Shown one piece after another: positions 49,655-59,699 of a stretch of DNA of 64,000 nucleotides. The notes under the pieces are model-generated. The model did not search any database. It was not told the origin of the DNA and saw nothing but the letters and a program-made list of their open reading frames with translations. This DNA comes from Rhizomucor pusillus (taxonomy: Eukaryota; Mucoromycota; Mucoromycetes; Mucorales; Lichtheimiaceae): the NCBI GenBank assembly GCA_900175165.2, contig FWWN02000627.1, positions 361,971-425,970 of the forward strand. Reading direction: 5' to 3'. Position 1 is the first letter of the stretch; every line of letters starts with the position of its first letter. Position numbers and translations under genes: made by a program.

Positions 49655-52600
49655 TCATTGTTGGTGTTGCGGTGGTTGTTGCTGCTGCTGTTGATATGTA
49701 AAATGCTGGTTTTGATCGTCATGGTTGGACGCCGACAACGTCAACTCGTCTACTTCGTCCTCATCCTCTTCTAATACCAATGGGCCTAGAATAAGGAGTG
49801 GTGAGATTAAGAGTTAGCAATAAGAGCATGTAAATATATAAGATCAACTAGTTACCTTCCATATTTAGTTCTAATTGCACGATGGCGTTCGGAGCACCGT
49901 CAATGTAGTTTACACTATTGCGGTTGCTGCGGCCGCATTCTTCGCGCAGAGTAAGGGTCGGTTTACGTGTCAGCTTTGATTTATTTTCCTGGGGTTGCTG
50001 TCCTTGTTCACTAGACTTTTCTTCAGAAGACTGCTGCTGCTGCTTCTGTTCCAAATCCTGCTGCGACTGTGCTTCAGGGGGAATGCTGGGTTCTTCAATC
50101 ATGCGCGGCGCAGCGTCGCCGTCTTCAGTAGTCCAAAAGATATACTCAAACTCGCTCATAAACAAATTGAATACCATGGCAGGAATGCCGAGTGTCGGCG
50201 AGAACACGATGCTGACGTTCCGCACTGTCATTTTGTTGATATCGGAATGTTGGACAACGCGGATCAGGTGCGCTGTCAGTGCTCGCAGGAGCGTGTAGTT
50301 AGCAAGCGGCAGCTGGGATACCAATCGGCCTAGCTCATTGACTCTGTCCTTGCGGTCCAGAAGATCAATCACGTGTAAAAAGTCCATGCGACGTTCGCGC
50401 GTTAGCACACTTGTAGGCAGCTCGCGCAACCACATCTTTAGCAGTCCGGCAATTGCGTGCACGTCATATTCTTCCTTGGCTGCCAGGAGATTGACATCGC
50501 CGTCCTTGTTGAACTTTTGCTTGAGGGATTTTATCACGGCAGCGCTTCCAGACAGACGATATAGGCCTTCTTCCATAACAGCATTCTTTGCATCCAGATA
50601 CTCAATGCAGCGGTACACCACACTCGGGAGTTCGTATCCTTCTACAACGCGAGAAATGCGCACTGCTTCTTCCAGGGGAACTCCAAATACTTGCTTTGAA
50701 TTCACGACCGGTCTGTCTGTGGACTCGTTTGAAGAGCGTGACAAGAAGCTTCGGAGGCCAGAAGACGTAGATGTGGTCTTGAGGCTAGAGGATGTATCGC
50801 TGGACGCGGTTGTTGCAGAGAGAGAGGTGGAAGGTCGCGGGGGAGACGATGAAGAGCTAGAGTCGCTGCCAAAGACCTTCTTGCCCCATATAGTCATCCG
50901 GTTAGTCTTGTTTTTTGTCTTCTTTTCAGCGACTTCGTCGGGAAGCTCCTCGCTGTGTCTGCCCGGTCCAGGAGAAACAGATCGAGGAGGAAGAGGTTCT
51001 TCTTCTGTGGTGGACAAGTTTATCATCGAGCTGCGTCGCACCATGATAGGTGGAGGAGTCTGCAAGTTGCGATTGCGAAATTGCTCCAAGCTTTCTCGGC
51101 CTTCAACTGTGCTAGGGAGTGAACTCGATAGGAGAGAAGAGTTTGTGCTGTCGCTCGATACGGAGGGCGTGGGTCCCATAGCAACAGTGTTGCTGCTAAT
51201 GGCTAATCCTACAGAGTCTGTTGGTTCCATAACAGCAGGGACAGGTGGTGGTGGTGGCGGTGGTGCTGCCTGCTGAGGATTTGCTGCTGGCGTTGCAGCT
51301 GGTTTGGCCACCTTTTTGCTACGTTTGCTGTTCTTGTCCACCTTGTATGCATCCACGGACGAATCGTCATCGAATCGAATATTTTGCAGAATAGCTTCAA
51401 CCCATTCATCACGCTCTTTATCCGAATCCGCGCACAGTATATGGCGAACGACGTGAGAAGAGCCTGCACGTTTCTGTTCCACGAGCAAAAATGCGTGACG
51501 GTATACGCTGGTGGTATCGTCTACATTTGGTGTGACGTTGGAGGTTTGGCGACCGATTTGGGCGTTTGTGAGACGGATCGTGCCCAGATGACTGCCATCC
51601 TTCTAAAGAAATGTAAGGAGTTGTATAGTTAGCACGTAAAGTTTACAGGAGCTCCGCTAAATATGCAATAACGTACCGATTCATAATAATCAATGACATC
51701 GTCGTTAAGCACAAAATAGCGGGTTTTCCACCCGCCAAAATTCTTGCCCCTTTTGGTCAGATAACCTTGTTTGCTCCCTGTAGCCTAGACAAATTAGACA
51801 AGAGCGGGTTATTACATTGTGCTACAAAGCGCAATCTTGCTTGAATCTAACCTGGTATACATCGTGTTCAATTACATTTGTAGACAGGAATTCACACAGC
51901 GTCGACATGTCATCCCACGGCAGAGAGATAGCATGCTGCAAATATTGCTCTAGAGCAAGCTGATGATGAGCACAGACAGGTTAGCAATTTATTTTTTTTC
52001 CAGATCCCTCCTCCTTCTTTCTCTCTCTTTAGCTGCAAAAAAAAAGAGACAAAGAGGGGCGCGCGCGCAATTAAGATTTTTACCTTTCGCTGATCAACCT
52101 TGCTTGGCGCGTGCGTCGTAAAGAGCGCCTTGTCGGGTAATTTCGCGATACGGCTTGTAATGGTATGATGATGCTGCGTTTTAAGCTAAGAAATATATTC
52201 CCAGGTAATTAGCCTCTATATATTGCCACACATGCTCTTTGTTGCTTGCCTTGGTATCAAGATCCAAAAAGTCAGAATATAGCTTTTCTACACGCCAAAG
52301 TTCCTCCAGCTTTTGTTCATCAGAGCCCTTCCTGCAAACGGATATAATAAACGCAATAACTTCCTTTCCACGCTCGTTCGTCTTAATATTGGATGCCACA
52401 ACGTTGACACAGATATTGCCTAGTGATAATTGCTGGGTAGCAGTAGCATCATTGGTGGCTGCTGGTGTTGGTTCCTGAATTGTTGGCACAGGAGACGCCA
52501 AGATGTCCTGTTGTTGCTCTGGTCTCGGCGAGCCGAGTGGTGGTACTGTTGGTGGTCGTCTTGGTAACGGTGGAGATGCCGCGCGCATCATGGGATCGTG

Positions 52601-53041
52601 CTCCAACGCCCCACGTGGAGGTGGCATCATACTCTCGCGCACTCGGGCCCTTCGAGCAGCAGCAGCAGCAGTGCTTCGCTGCTGCTGTTGCGGCACTGCT
52701 TCGTCTGATTTTGCCTGACGGAACGGCGAGCGTGGCGGTGGAACTGGGCTGGAAGTTGGCACAGGTGACAACTCAGAAGAACCGTCGTCAGCTTCTGCAA
52801 TCTCGCGCAACATCTCGGGCGAGATGAGTATAGATGCTGTACGCTGTCGTTGTTTGCTGAGACCTTGAAGCTTGTCGGCCAGACCGTCCCGCTCGGCGGC
52901 CAGGCGAGCATTGTCCTTTTGCAGGTTTTGGATCATAACACGCTGCTTTTCTATAATTCTCCATAGCTGTTCGTTCTGGGAGCGCAGATGCGATAACTCG
53001 TCTGCGGGTGCATTGCGAGCATATGCCGGATGATGCGACAT
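49655..53041 (-). CDS. PX-PH-RhoGAP protein (Bem3-like, Cdc42/Rho GAP)
   Basis: GTPase-activating protein for Rho-type GTPases, acting in polarity at phosphoinositide-rich membranes. Exons (minus): 53041-52250, 52185-52084, 51959-51852, 51784-51677, 51602-49856, 49785-49655; 995 aa (yeast Bem3 1128). N-terminal coiled coil (residues about 12-65: LRSQNEQLWRIIEKQRVMIQ), Pro/Gln-rich linker, PX (about 215-334: YSDFLDLDTK then LKTQHHHTITSRIAKLP), PH (about 335-440: KQGYLTKRGKNFGGWKTRYF, HILCADSDKERDEWVEAI), Ser-rich linker. RhoGAP lies at about 675-865: VPLEEAVR, EEGLYRLSGSAAVIKSLK with the Arg finger, LLKMWLRELPTSVLT, KMTVRNVSIVFSPTL. The tail is Gln-rich. Intron 52186-52249 begins AAG|GCAAGC, a GC-AG intron inside the PX domain. 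Confidence 0.93.
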
Positions 53042-54260
53042 GCTTGCAACCGAAAAGAATGGAAGGGGGCTGTAGGTTCTAAAAACAGCAGAAAAAGATG
53101 TGTTTTTTGTCCTTTGCTGCTGCTCGTCTCCGCAAAAAAAAGCGTTGTTCATGTTTGATGTTGCACGAGCCTTTTCCTTTTACAATTGGCTCACTGGAAA
53201 TTCAGGTACAACTCAAAAAGGTTATTACTTGCGGGCCGTTCTCCGGCAACGTCGCCGTGGCTGACTCTTCTGGCAATGATTCCTCCTTACTTTCCGCCTT
53301 TCGATCAATGTTTCTAGTGTAACGACAGCAAATCATTGTAAACATGCTACATCTCCTCAACGAAGCATCAAGTGTTTGCACTCTTTAAGAATAGCACGCT
53401 CCAAGTGACTAGATTGGCCCTGCTGCAAGGACCAACCGTATGCGTGTGTCTGTGCAGCTAAATCATTATATTGCTCCAACTCTAAAAATAAAACCCACGA
53501 GTAGGGATGTCGACGCATACATAAGCTTCAGGGTCGCGCCAACCGAGCAGATCACCATATATGCTGGATACTTCCAATTGTCGTGTTTCCATAGTATCTT
53601 TTACGGATGCTTTTTTGATCGTCTTTTGAGTCTCCTGGCGGAATGGATCTGCAATTGTCTCCGTGGAACGCTTTTCCTGTAAAAATCTGTTCACGTTGCC
53701 ATTTTGAGCTGACTTTTTTATCCTCTCCTTGGCAAACAAGTATCTTTACTCTTCAGCTCCTCACAACATCCTTTGCACAATTTTTCTACCGAACCTTTTT
53801 TGGGGCGTCATCTCACTCCGTTGCTCTATTTTAAAGAAGTTGGCGTCCAAGTAAGAGATGATATATTCTGGACGATTCTCCTATTCTTCGATTGTCTCTT
53901 CACTGCAATTTGTTCTTATGGAAGACATTCCATACAAAACACGATAAAGAGTATCAGGGAAAAGATCGCCAAGACCAGGTTTTGCTGTCACGTGTCAAAT
54001 TTCGCGAAGAAGCATATATGATGGAAAATATATTTATCGTTGGGTTTTTTGCAGACATATAATATCTAAGGCGTGCTCCATGCATCCTTGCTTTGCTGTG
54101 GGCTCCTGTTTGTAATGGCGTCACTAAGTATCCTTGCCTGGTGTTTGGGTATGTTGCAACGTAGTGGTTATTTAGGGTTGGACAAAGGGTGCACTGCATT
54201 TCCGACTTGGCATGCGCGCACGTTGGGAGAGTTAATGATAAGGAAAGGTCATGGAGAGAC
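53042..54260. other. Start of the gene-poor, relic-rich block
   Basis: 1.2 kb. Contains the RhoGAP promoter (first 200-300 bp). A minus-strand frame at 53482-53739 (charged, ends at 53482) and plus-strand frames at 53440-54021 are not recognisable. Confidence 0.35.
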
Positions 54261-54264
54261 AGGA

Positions 54265-54525
54265 AAAGGTGAGATACACGAAAGTGGCACGGAAATATCG
54301 CGAGAAAGGGACTCTAAGGCATCCAAGATGGCAAAGGATATGTTGAACAGCTTAGCAATAACGAAGCGCGGCAAGAAGACGCAGTTTATGTATCCTGATT
54401 TTTATTAACTCGGGTACAAGTCTCCTATTAAAGCCATAGCAAGTGACGCAGCAACCCGATACAATTGCTGGGTTTGGATCCGAGATGTTTTAAGATTCAT
54501 AATGGTATGGAAAGCAAAGATGAGC
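54265..54525 (+). pseudogene. Decayed copy 2 of a duplicated gene family, 5' fragment
   Basis: Reads SGTEISRERDSKASKMAKDM and NSLA, then a frame break, then sequence parallel to GFGSEMLKIFILVWKAK of copy 1 (61800-62241). The nucleotide match includes AAGATGGCAAA, GAACAGCTTAGC and CAATTGCTGGGTTTGGATC. It stops where copy 1 has an intron donor (GTAAGT at 62242); here the same place reads ATGAGC. The downstream part of this copy resumes 1.8 kb later (56343). Confidence 0.6.
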
Positions 54526-55161
54526 TATAATATACACTCTTTTTTAAGCTCTTCCAAAGAGCGACGTAAATGGTATTGCCAGGACTCAATTGTAGAGTTA
54601 GCTTCGGCGGTAGACGTAGTTTCGGTTGATTAGTTGTAGAGGTAGTTGTAACGTTTGATCGTAGTCTCGGTTCCACAGCTACGATTCTAGACGTTGGATT
54701 CCTAGGATTAGGTGTCGGGGGCGGTGTATGCAACATTGTAATCAAGCTCGTCTGGCGGTAGGTGAGCGTTTGTTGTTCACCAGCGTTCGCAAAACCGGGA
54801 GCATATAGCTTTTGTATTGTAGAGTGTTTTGTTTATGTTCGTGATAAAAGATAGATGCGTTTTCATTGTATTTAAAATGGGCGAAAGCACAATCGCAATA
54901 AAAAGCAAATTAAAAGATGCCAATGCATAGTTCATAAACAAAGTCGACCCCAACTGTACAGACTTGCAGACATGGTCTGGATGGCCCGTCATCGGAATTG
55001 GTTCCAATATTTCGTAAGCTTCGTTTGGTTCTTTTCTGATCATAAGGCCAATTACGCGCGCCTGGTACGTACGTTTCCCCAGCATCACAGGATGGTGGGT
55101 TCGAAGTCGATGTTAGTGATTCGCCGGTTCCAAGCAACAGAGCCAGAAGTCGAAGCTTCAC
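54497..55161 (-). other. Unrecognised open frames inside the split copy
   Basis: Minus-strand frames contain a signal-like start (MKLRLLALLLGTGESLTS), an interior EAYEILEPIPMTGHPDHVCK with a TM-like stretch (ASFNLLFIAIVLSPIL), and a Pro/Thr-rich end (LHTPPPTPNPRNPTSRIVAV). They lie in different frames and could be exons of a small membrane-protein gene or chance. No family seen. Confidence 0.2.
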
Positions 55162-55388
55162 AACTCATTATCAAGCGGGTGATATCTATATGGCAAAGTT
55201 ATTCCGAGCCGCGACTGGCTTGAAGCTCGCAAGGCCGCTAACAACATTGGTGATATCGAGGCTGCTCTAAAAGAAGGATCAACTCGCAGCACTTCTATTC
55301 CAATCGATCGCACGCCGCCGGATATGGGACAATGCGATATCGCAAAGGTGTGTCTTGACAAGGCTTGCTATCTTATCATGAATCAAGC

Positions 55389-55860
55389 CACACCTTTGCT
55401 ATGAGTCAGCAAATGCATCCCGAACGAATCATTCAGCGTGCCGACCATCCGCTTGTCCATGGTTTCGGCTAGGATGGAATGAGCAGGAAATCGAGAAGAG
55501 TGGCTCTTGCACCGATGGATTATAAGCTTCCCAATGCTCTGTACTCGAAGATCAAGCAACATAGCCGTGGCCGCGACAGAATGGAAGCCGATATAGCTAC
55601 AAAAGTTGATGAGTAACTCTCCTCAAGAGTCTGCTGCTATTGCACCAAGCAAGGTCGGGAGCAGCAAGTCGATTTTCTGCAGCTACTAGTACAAGACACG
55701 GCTCGACTGGACGATGATCTTGAAAAGGTGTTCCGGGTAGTTAGTTGTCCGCCTTGCAATCATGTATTCCATCGCGATGGTAACACTGCAGACTATCTGG
55801 CGTCCATTACACAATACGTGCTACGGTTCCAGCAACGCCCGCGCTGGTTTATCCGACCAT
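55389..55860 (+). pseudogene. Fanzor/TnpB-like (OMEGA) RNA-guided nuclease relic, C-terminal part
   Basis: One reading frame, interrupted only by TAG at 55470 and TAA at 55614. It reads VHGFG, stop, DGMSRKSRRVALAP, YKLPNALYSKIKQHS, TKVDE, stop, LSSRVCCYCTKQGRE, VFRVVSCPPCNHVFHRDGNT, ADYLASI. The order of GFGxDG block, DE-x-LSS, first Cys pair (CxxC), second Cys pair (CPPC) and H-R-D-x-N-x-A is that of the RuvC domain and zinc ribbon of TnpB and eukaryotic Fanzor proteins. The Asp of RDGN (codon at 55776) is the last RuvC catalytic residue, and the second stop falls where the family usually has Tyr (DEY). Upstream pieces in other frames (55195-55345, RDWLEARKAANNIGDIEAAL) may belong to it. Nuclease N-terminus not found, so it is surely inactive. 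Confidence 0.65.
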
Positions 55861-56342
55861 CGAGATGTCAAAGACCATCCAAAGAAATGGATACTACCTG
55901 TTGAACCATTCCAGTCTCCTCAACGAACTTCTGCGGGTCAAAAGAGAGGAACACGAAAAAGGCCAGAATCGTCCAGAGTTCCTGCGCCAAGGCGATCCGA
56001 ACGGTTACGTTCCAAAAAGCAAAAAATGATCCACGAGTCAAATGGATAGAGCCTTGCGCCAGGTATTCAGTAGGTGTCATTCTTTCCTATGATATTTTCT
56101 TAATGCTCACCATCCGAAATTATGCACGCGGCTTGCATGCACTTGGCGAGGAGCTGGGCATGGCTTTGTCACATTTCTAGACAGGTTTGTGAAATGCGTC
56201 AATATCAAACTCCGGCAACGCGACAACTGATGATGCTTAGCTTCGCAAGTCCGCCAAATGCATCTGCAAGACGCGATTTTATTTTTCGGAAACACAGTAC
56301 TACCTACATTGAAGATCATTGTATTGATCAAGCGCGGAAATG

Positions 56343-56506
56343 CAGGAGTTGATCAAATCTTGTATCAAGAGTATCGAAGATATGACTTGCTCAAACTGTT
56401 GAGTATTCATGGAGACTGGAGCGATGCATACGACTTGGAAGAACCGCTACTACCCAGTCTGGATATTCCTGAGAGGTCAATTCCGAGAAAGAGAAAAACC
56501 AAGTAG
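56343..56506 (+). pseudogene. Decayed copy 2 of the duplicated gene family, 3' fragment
   Basis: Begins after an AG acceptor (TGCAG) with GAGTTGATCAAATCTTGTAT, matching GAGTTGATCAAGTCATGCAT in copy 1 (62302 on). It ends DLEEPLLPSLDIPERSIPRK then RKTK and stop, parallel to copy 1 DMQEPLLPCLESPERIVLRK. The nucleotide and protein agreement, including the stop region, identifies it as the last exon of copy 2. Confidence 0.65.
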
Positions 56507-59500
56507 ACACTAGCTCCAGTTCAAAGTGTACGATGCACTGAGATAGCAAATCCAGAAATATTTGGCTGTATATATACAGTGGCCGCGCGGATAAGTTATA
56601 TTAGCTGCCGTAGCAAATTTTTTCATAACTTAGGTGAGAATTATAACTTGAATGAATGGTGGCTAATATGAGATTACTGTGTTTCCAAGGAGAATTATAT
56701 CCAGCCGTATGGAAGATCTCTACCTCCTTCCAGATGATGTGAATTGGCGTCAGCCCGTCTGGGAATCTGAGCTTGATCAATTCGATTATGCACGGGCCCA
56801 CCTAATTCGTACTCTTCGCTTTTCCTCTTCCGCTTTACAAAAAGCCGTCCCAGTCGTGCGATGTTCCGGAACACCCCGTTCTTCGATCTCTCTTGAACGA
56901 ATTTGCGACGTTGCTTCCACATTTCAGGGACACCGTCTCCCGTGTCTAACAGTAATATTTGAATAACAAAAATCGAGGAGAAATAGGTGCAAAAATAGAA
57001 GCTATGTTTCATATTCGTTCTATGTCTTGTTGCAGTTCATGATCAAATAAACGTTGCAGTCAGTATATTGTACCCTGTTCTAACACGGAGAAGAAGTTTC
57101 TGGCTGCTTTGTGTTATATGCTTCTCTGATCTCCATCGATGTGGCCTGTCTGGCGGTGTGCAGTGCTCCAAACCATATACAGTGCAGTTTAGCTAAGCGC
57201 AATGAAGCATCCAGGATAACATGCGTTAATAAGAAGATTCATAACCATGTTAATTGCCTACTGCAAACAACAGTAGAATAACATTTCATCGAGCGAAAGT
57301 AAAATCTGCTTGCTGTGTTAGTATATACGCGTTCGAAGGACGCAAGATCTCTGGAAAAATAAAAGCAATCTTTTCTACACAGCAGTATCTGCTGGAGTTA
57401 GAAGTAGTTATCTCAAACGTCAAGTTACTATTATATATTTTTTAACACATCTTTCGCCAGGAAAATACGCAAACTGAAGTAATTACCCCTTCCTTTTAAT
57501 GCAATTGGAACTCAGCTATTTATACCGTTCGTTGCTGCCCGCCGCGTAGCACTGCCTCTTCTCCAACTCGTATATAGGATTCACAATCCATCGTACGTTC
57601 ATTTATTCAGGTAATCCTCTTCATTGGGCATATTAACAGAACAAACGGAAGTGTATATTGCGTCCAGCCAAGCAATGCAGACGTCCGAAAAGGAGGGGGA
57701 TATCATTTACTCAACTGCAGACCAACGCCTGTGTTAAAGGTTCCGTAAGGATTTTAGGCGTGCAATTGACCTCAGCGGCTGTTCGTCTAGGATGCATTGC
57801 TTTGGTGGCGCAGCTGAGAGGTTCTCTAAAAAGGATGGGGGTAACTGAGGGCCCAACTGCAGACCAACGCCTGTATTAAAGGTTCCGTACGGAGGTTTAG
57901 GTGTCGATACATCTATTCTGCTCTCAGCTGTGCCTTGCTCACTAGACTTAAAGAGATTACCTCTGTTAATGGATTTTCATTCGATATTAGGAGGAAGCTT
58001 AAGGCATGCCGAGAACTTTGGACAGCCACTCAATAGTGAGGAGTATGACAATGAAGATTAAATTGGCATTCAATATGGTCACAATCGAGTAAGATATACA
58101 AATTCGCTGCCATGCACGTATGTAAGAAGGTCCAATTCATTTACCTTTTAAATTTTGGAGTCACTATTTCATCGATGTAGACGATTTTGACAGTACAAAC
58201 AATCCCTCCATACAACTTGTTACACATCGATGAAGCAGGTGTGGAAAATCCCAGGATCGTAGATCTACTTAAAATACCGCGTAAGTCTAAATAGGTGGAT
58301 CGTAGATAATTGGTTTGATTATTACGTTTGCAAATCTGCATATCATGATGTTGCGTTGCTTATGTATAATAGATGATATAACCCTTCCTCCATGCTGCAA
58401 GATAAACCCCATTGTATATCGAAGGTCCAACTATGACAATATAAACAAGGTCTTTTTCGTCAAAGCGATATGGAATCATGCTTTGGCAGATTGGAGTTTT
58501 CTCCCTTTTTCTTTGTTATCTCCAGTAATCTTGCTTTCAGCGGGCAGTAATACAATTACTTTTGTAAAAGCAGTTCATTTTCGTTGTAAAAATTGGGGAC
58601 GATATCGCTTGATGGCTCCTTTCATAGTAATGCAGGTTGAACGACTTGCCCTCATCCAAAGATTGTCGAGTAAACCAGTTTGGTTTAATTCGATTCTAGC
58701 GTTTGGGTGATGCTGCATACCACCAAGAGTAATCATAAGAGCGCATTTTGCGTCGATGATCCATACATGGATTATGCGCGGGGTGAAGAAATTTAGGAAG
58801 ACTCAATTATAGTGCTTAAGAAAAGGACGGGTACAGCCTCTAATAAATGACAGCTCTGCATTTGTTTATCACAGAGTAGTGCTGCTGGTAAGAAATCGCA
58901 TAATTGTTTGAGTTGCCAAAGACCTACCAACACCTCCTCCAAAATCGTATATATCGATCACAGCGAAATAATAGAAAGTCTTTCAATGTATTTGTATGGA
59001 TGGGTTAATAACAACACCAATCTCAACAGATTTTTGCTTTCCATGCATAATCGGTGCGTCTGACTAGCATCTGCTAGCATGTATAATCTGGTATTTCAGT
59101 TAACATATGTTGGCATAATCTCGGTCACTGTCTGCGCCCCATTGCAAGTGGTGGTACATCAACGCGTCTGCTCCGTATTTTCACTGAGCCCGGCCAAAAT
59201 TGTACTTCCACACTGCACGGAAAATAAAAATCTATATATAAACAGCGTGCGGGGTATGCGTAGCGTCGGAGAAAATAGCATTGTTTGATGAAATCGAAGC
59301 CTAAGGATCTGGACAAGATGCTATATAACCTGTTGAGAGGTATTAAGCTATCAATGTATCTTCTTTAATTGATTGTCCTACTTAAATATGGACCTTCGTC
59401 ATTATGTGATCAGCCGTTGACACGTTACGCGTTTTATTGTCTTCCTGTTGATATAGAATGTCAACAGTACTTTTTTAAATACTCTCCTTTCTTTTAATCC

Positions 59501-59690
59501 TAGTCTAAGTCTAACTTCCATCGCGGATCGAAACGAAGCTAAAAATATGCGCGATAACTAAGTCAAAGAGCACAGTCTGTCAATATAAAAACTGAAAATC
59601 AATGCAGTCAATAGAGAATCTATTCAATTTCTGAAATTGATATATTTATCGTCTGTTAGCACGAATGTGAGCTCATAGGTTACATACTGC
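56507..59690. other. Gene-poor block
   Basis: 3.2 kb with no supported gene. A frame at 56709-56966 (EDLYLLPDDVNWRQPVWESE) and its reverse (56695-57012) both look protein-like and cannot be separated by eye. Contains the direct repeat at 57713-57904. 58315-58710 is an unrecognised hydrophobic frame. Confidence 0.35.
57713..57904. repeat. Direct repeat of about 50 bp, spaced 142 bp
   Basis: 57713-57762 and 57855-57904 both start AACTGCAGACCAACGCCTGT and run on through AAAGGTTCCGTA with few differences. Preceding AAGGAGGGGG and AAGGATGGGGG also resemble each other, so the duplicated unit may be the whole 142 bp. Confidence 0.8.
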
Positions 59691-59699
59691 TACAGCTGT

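Noticed and set aside
50338..51276. 312-aa plus-strand frame opposite the RhoGAP gene
   Set aside because: Antisense shadow of a real, conserved coding exon (RhoGAP domain and Ser-rich linker); Arg/Ser/Cys-rich composition is typical of such shadows.
56695..57012. Protein-like frames on both strands
   Set aside because: Each is the shadow of the other and neither has a start context, splice partner or recognised motif.
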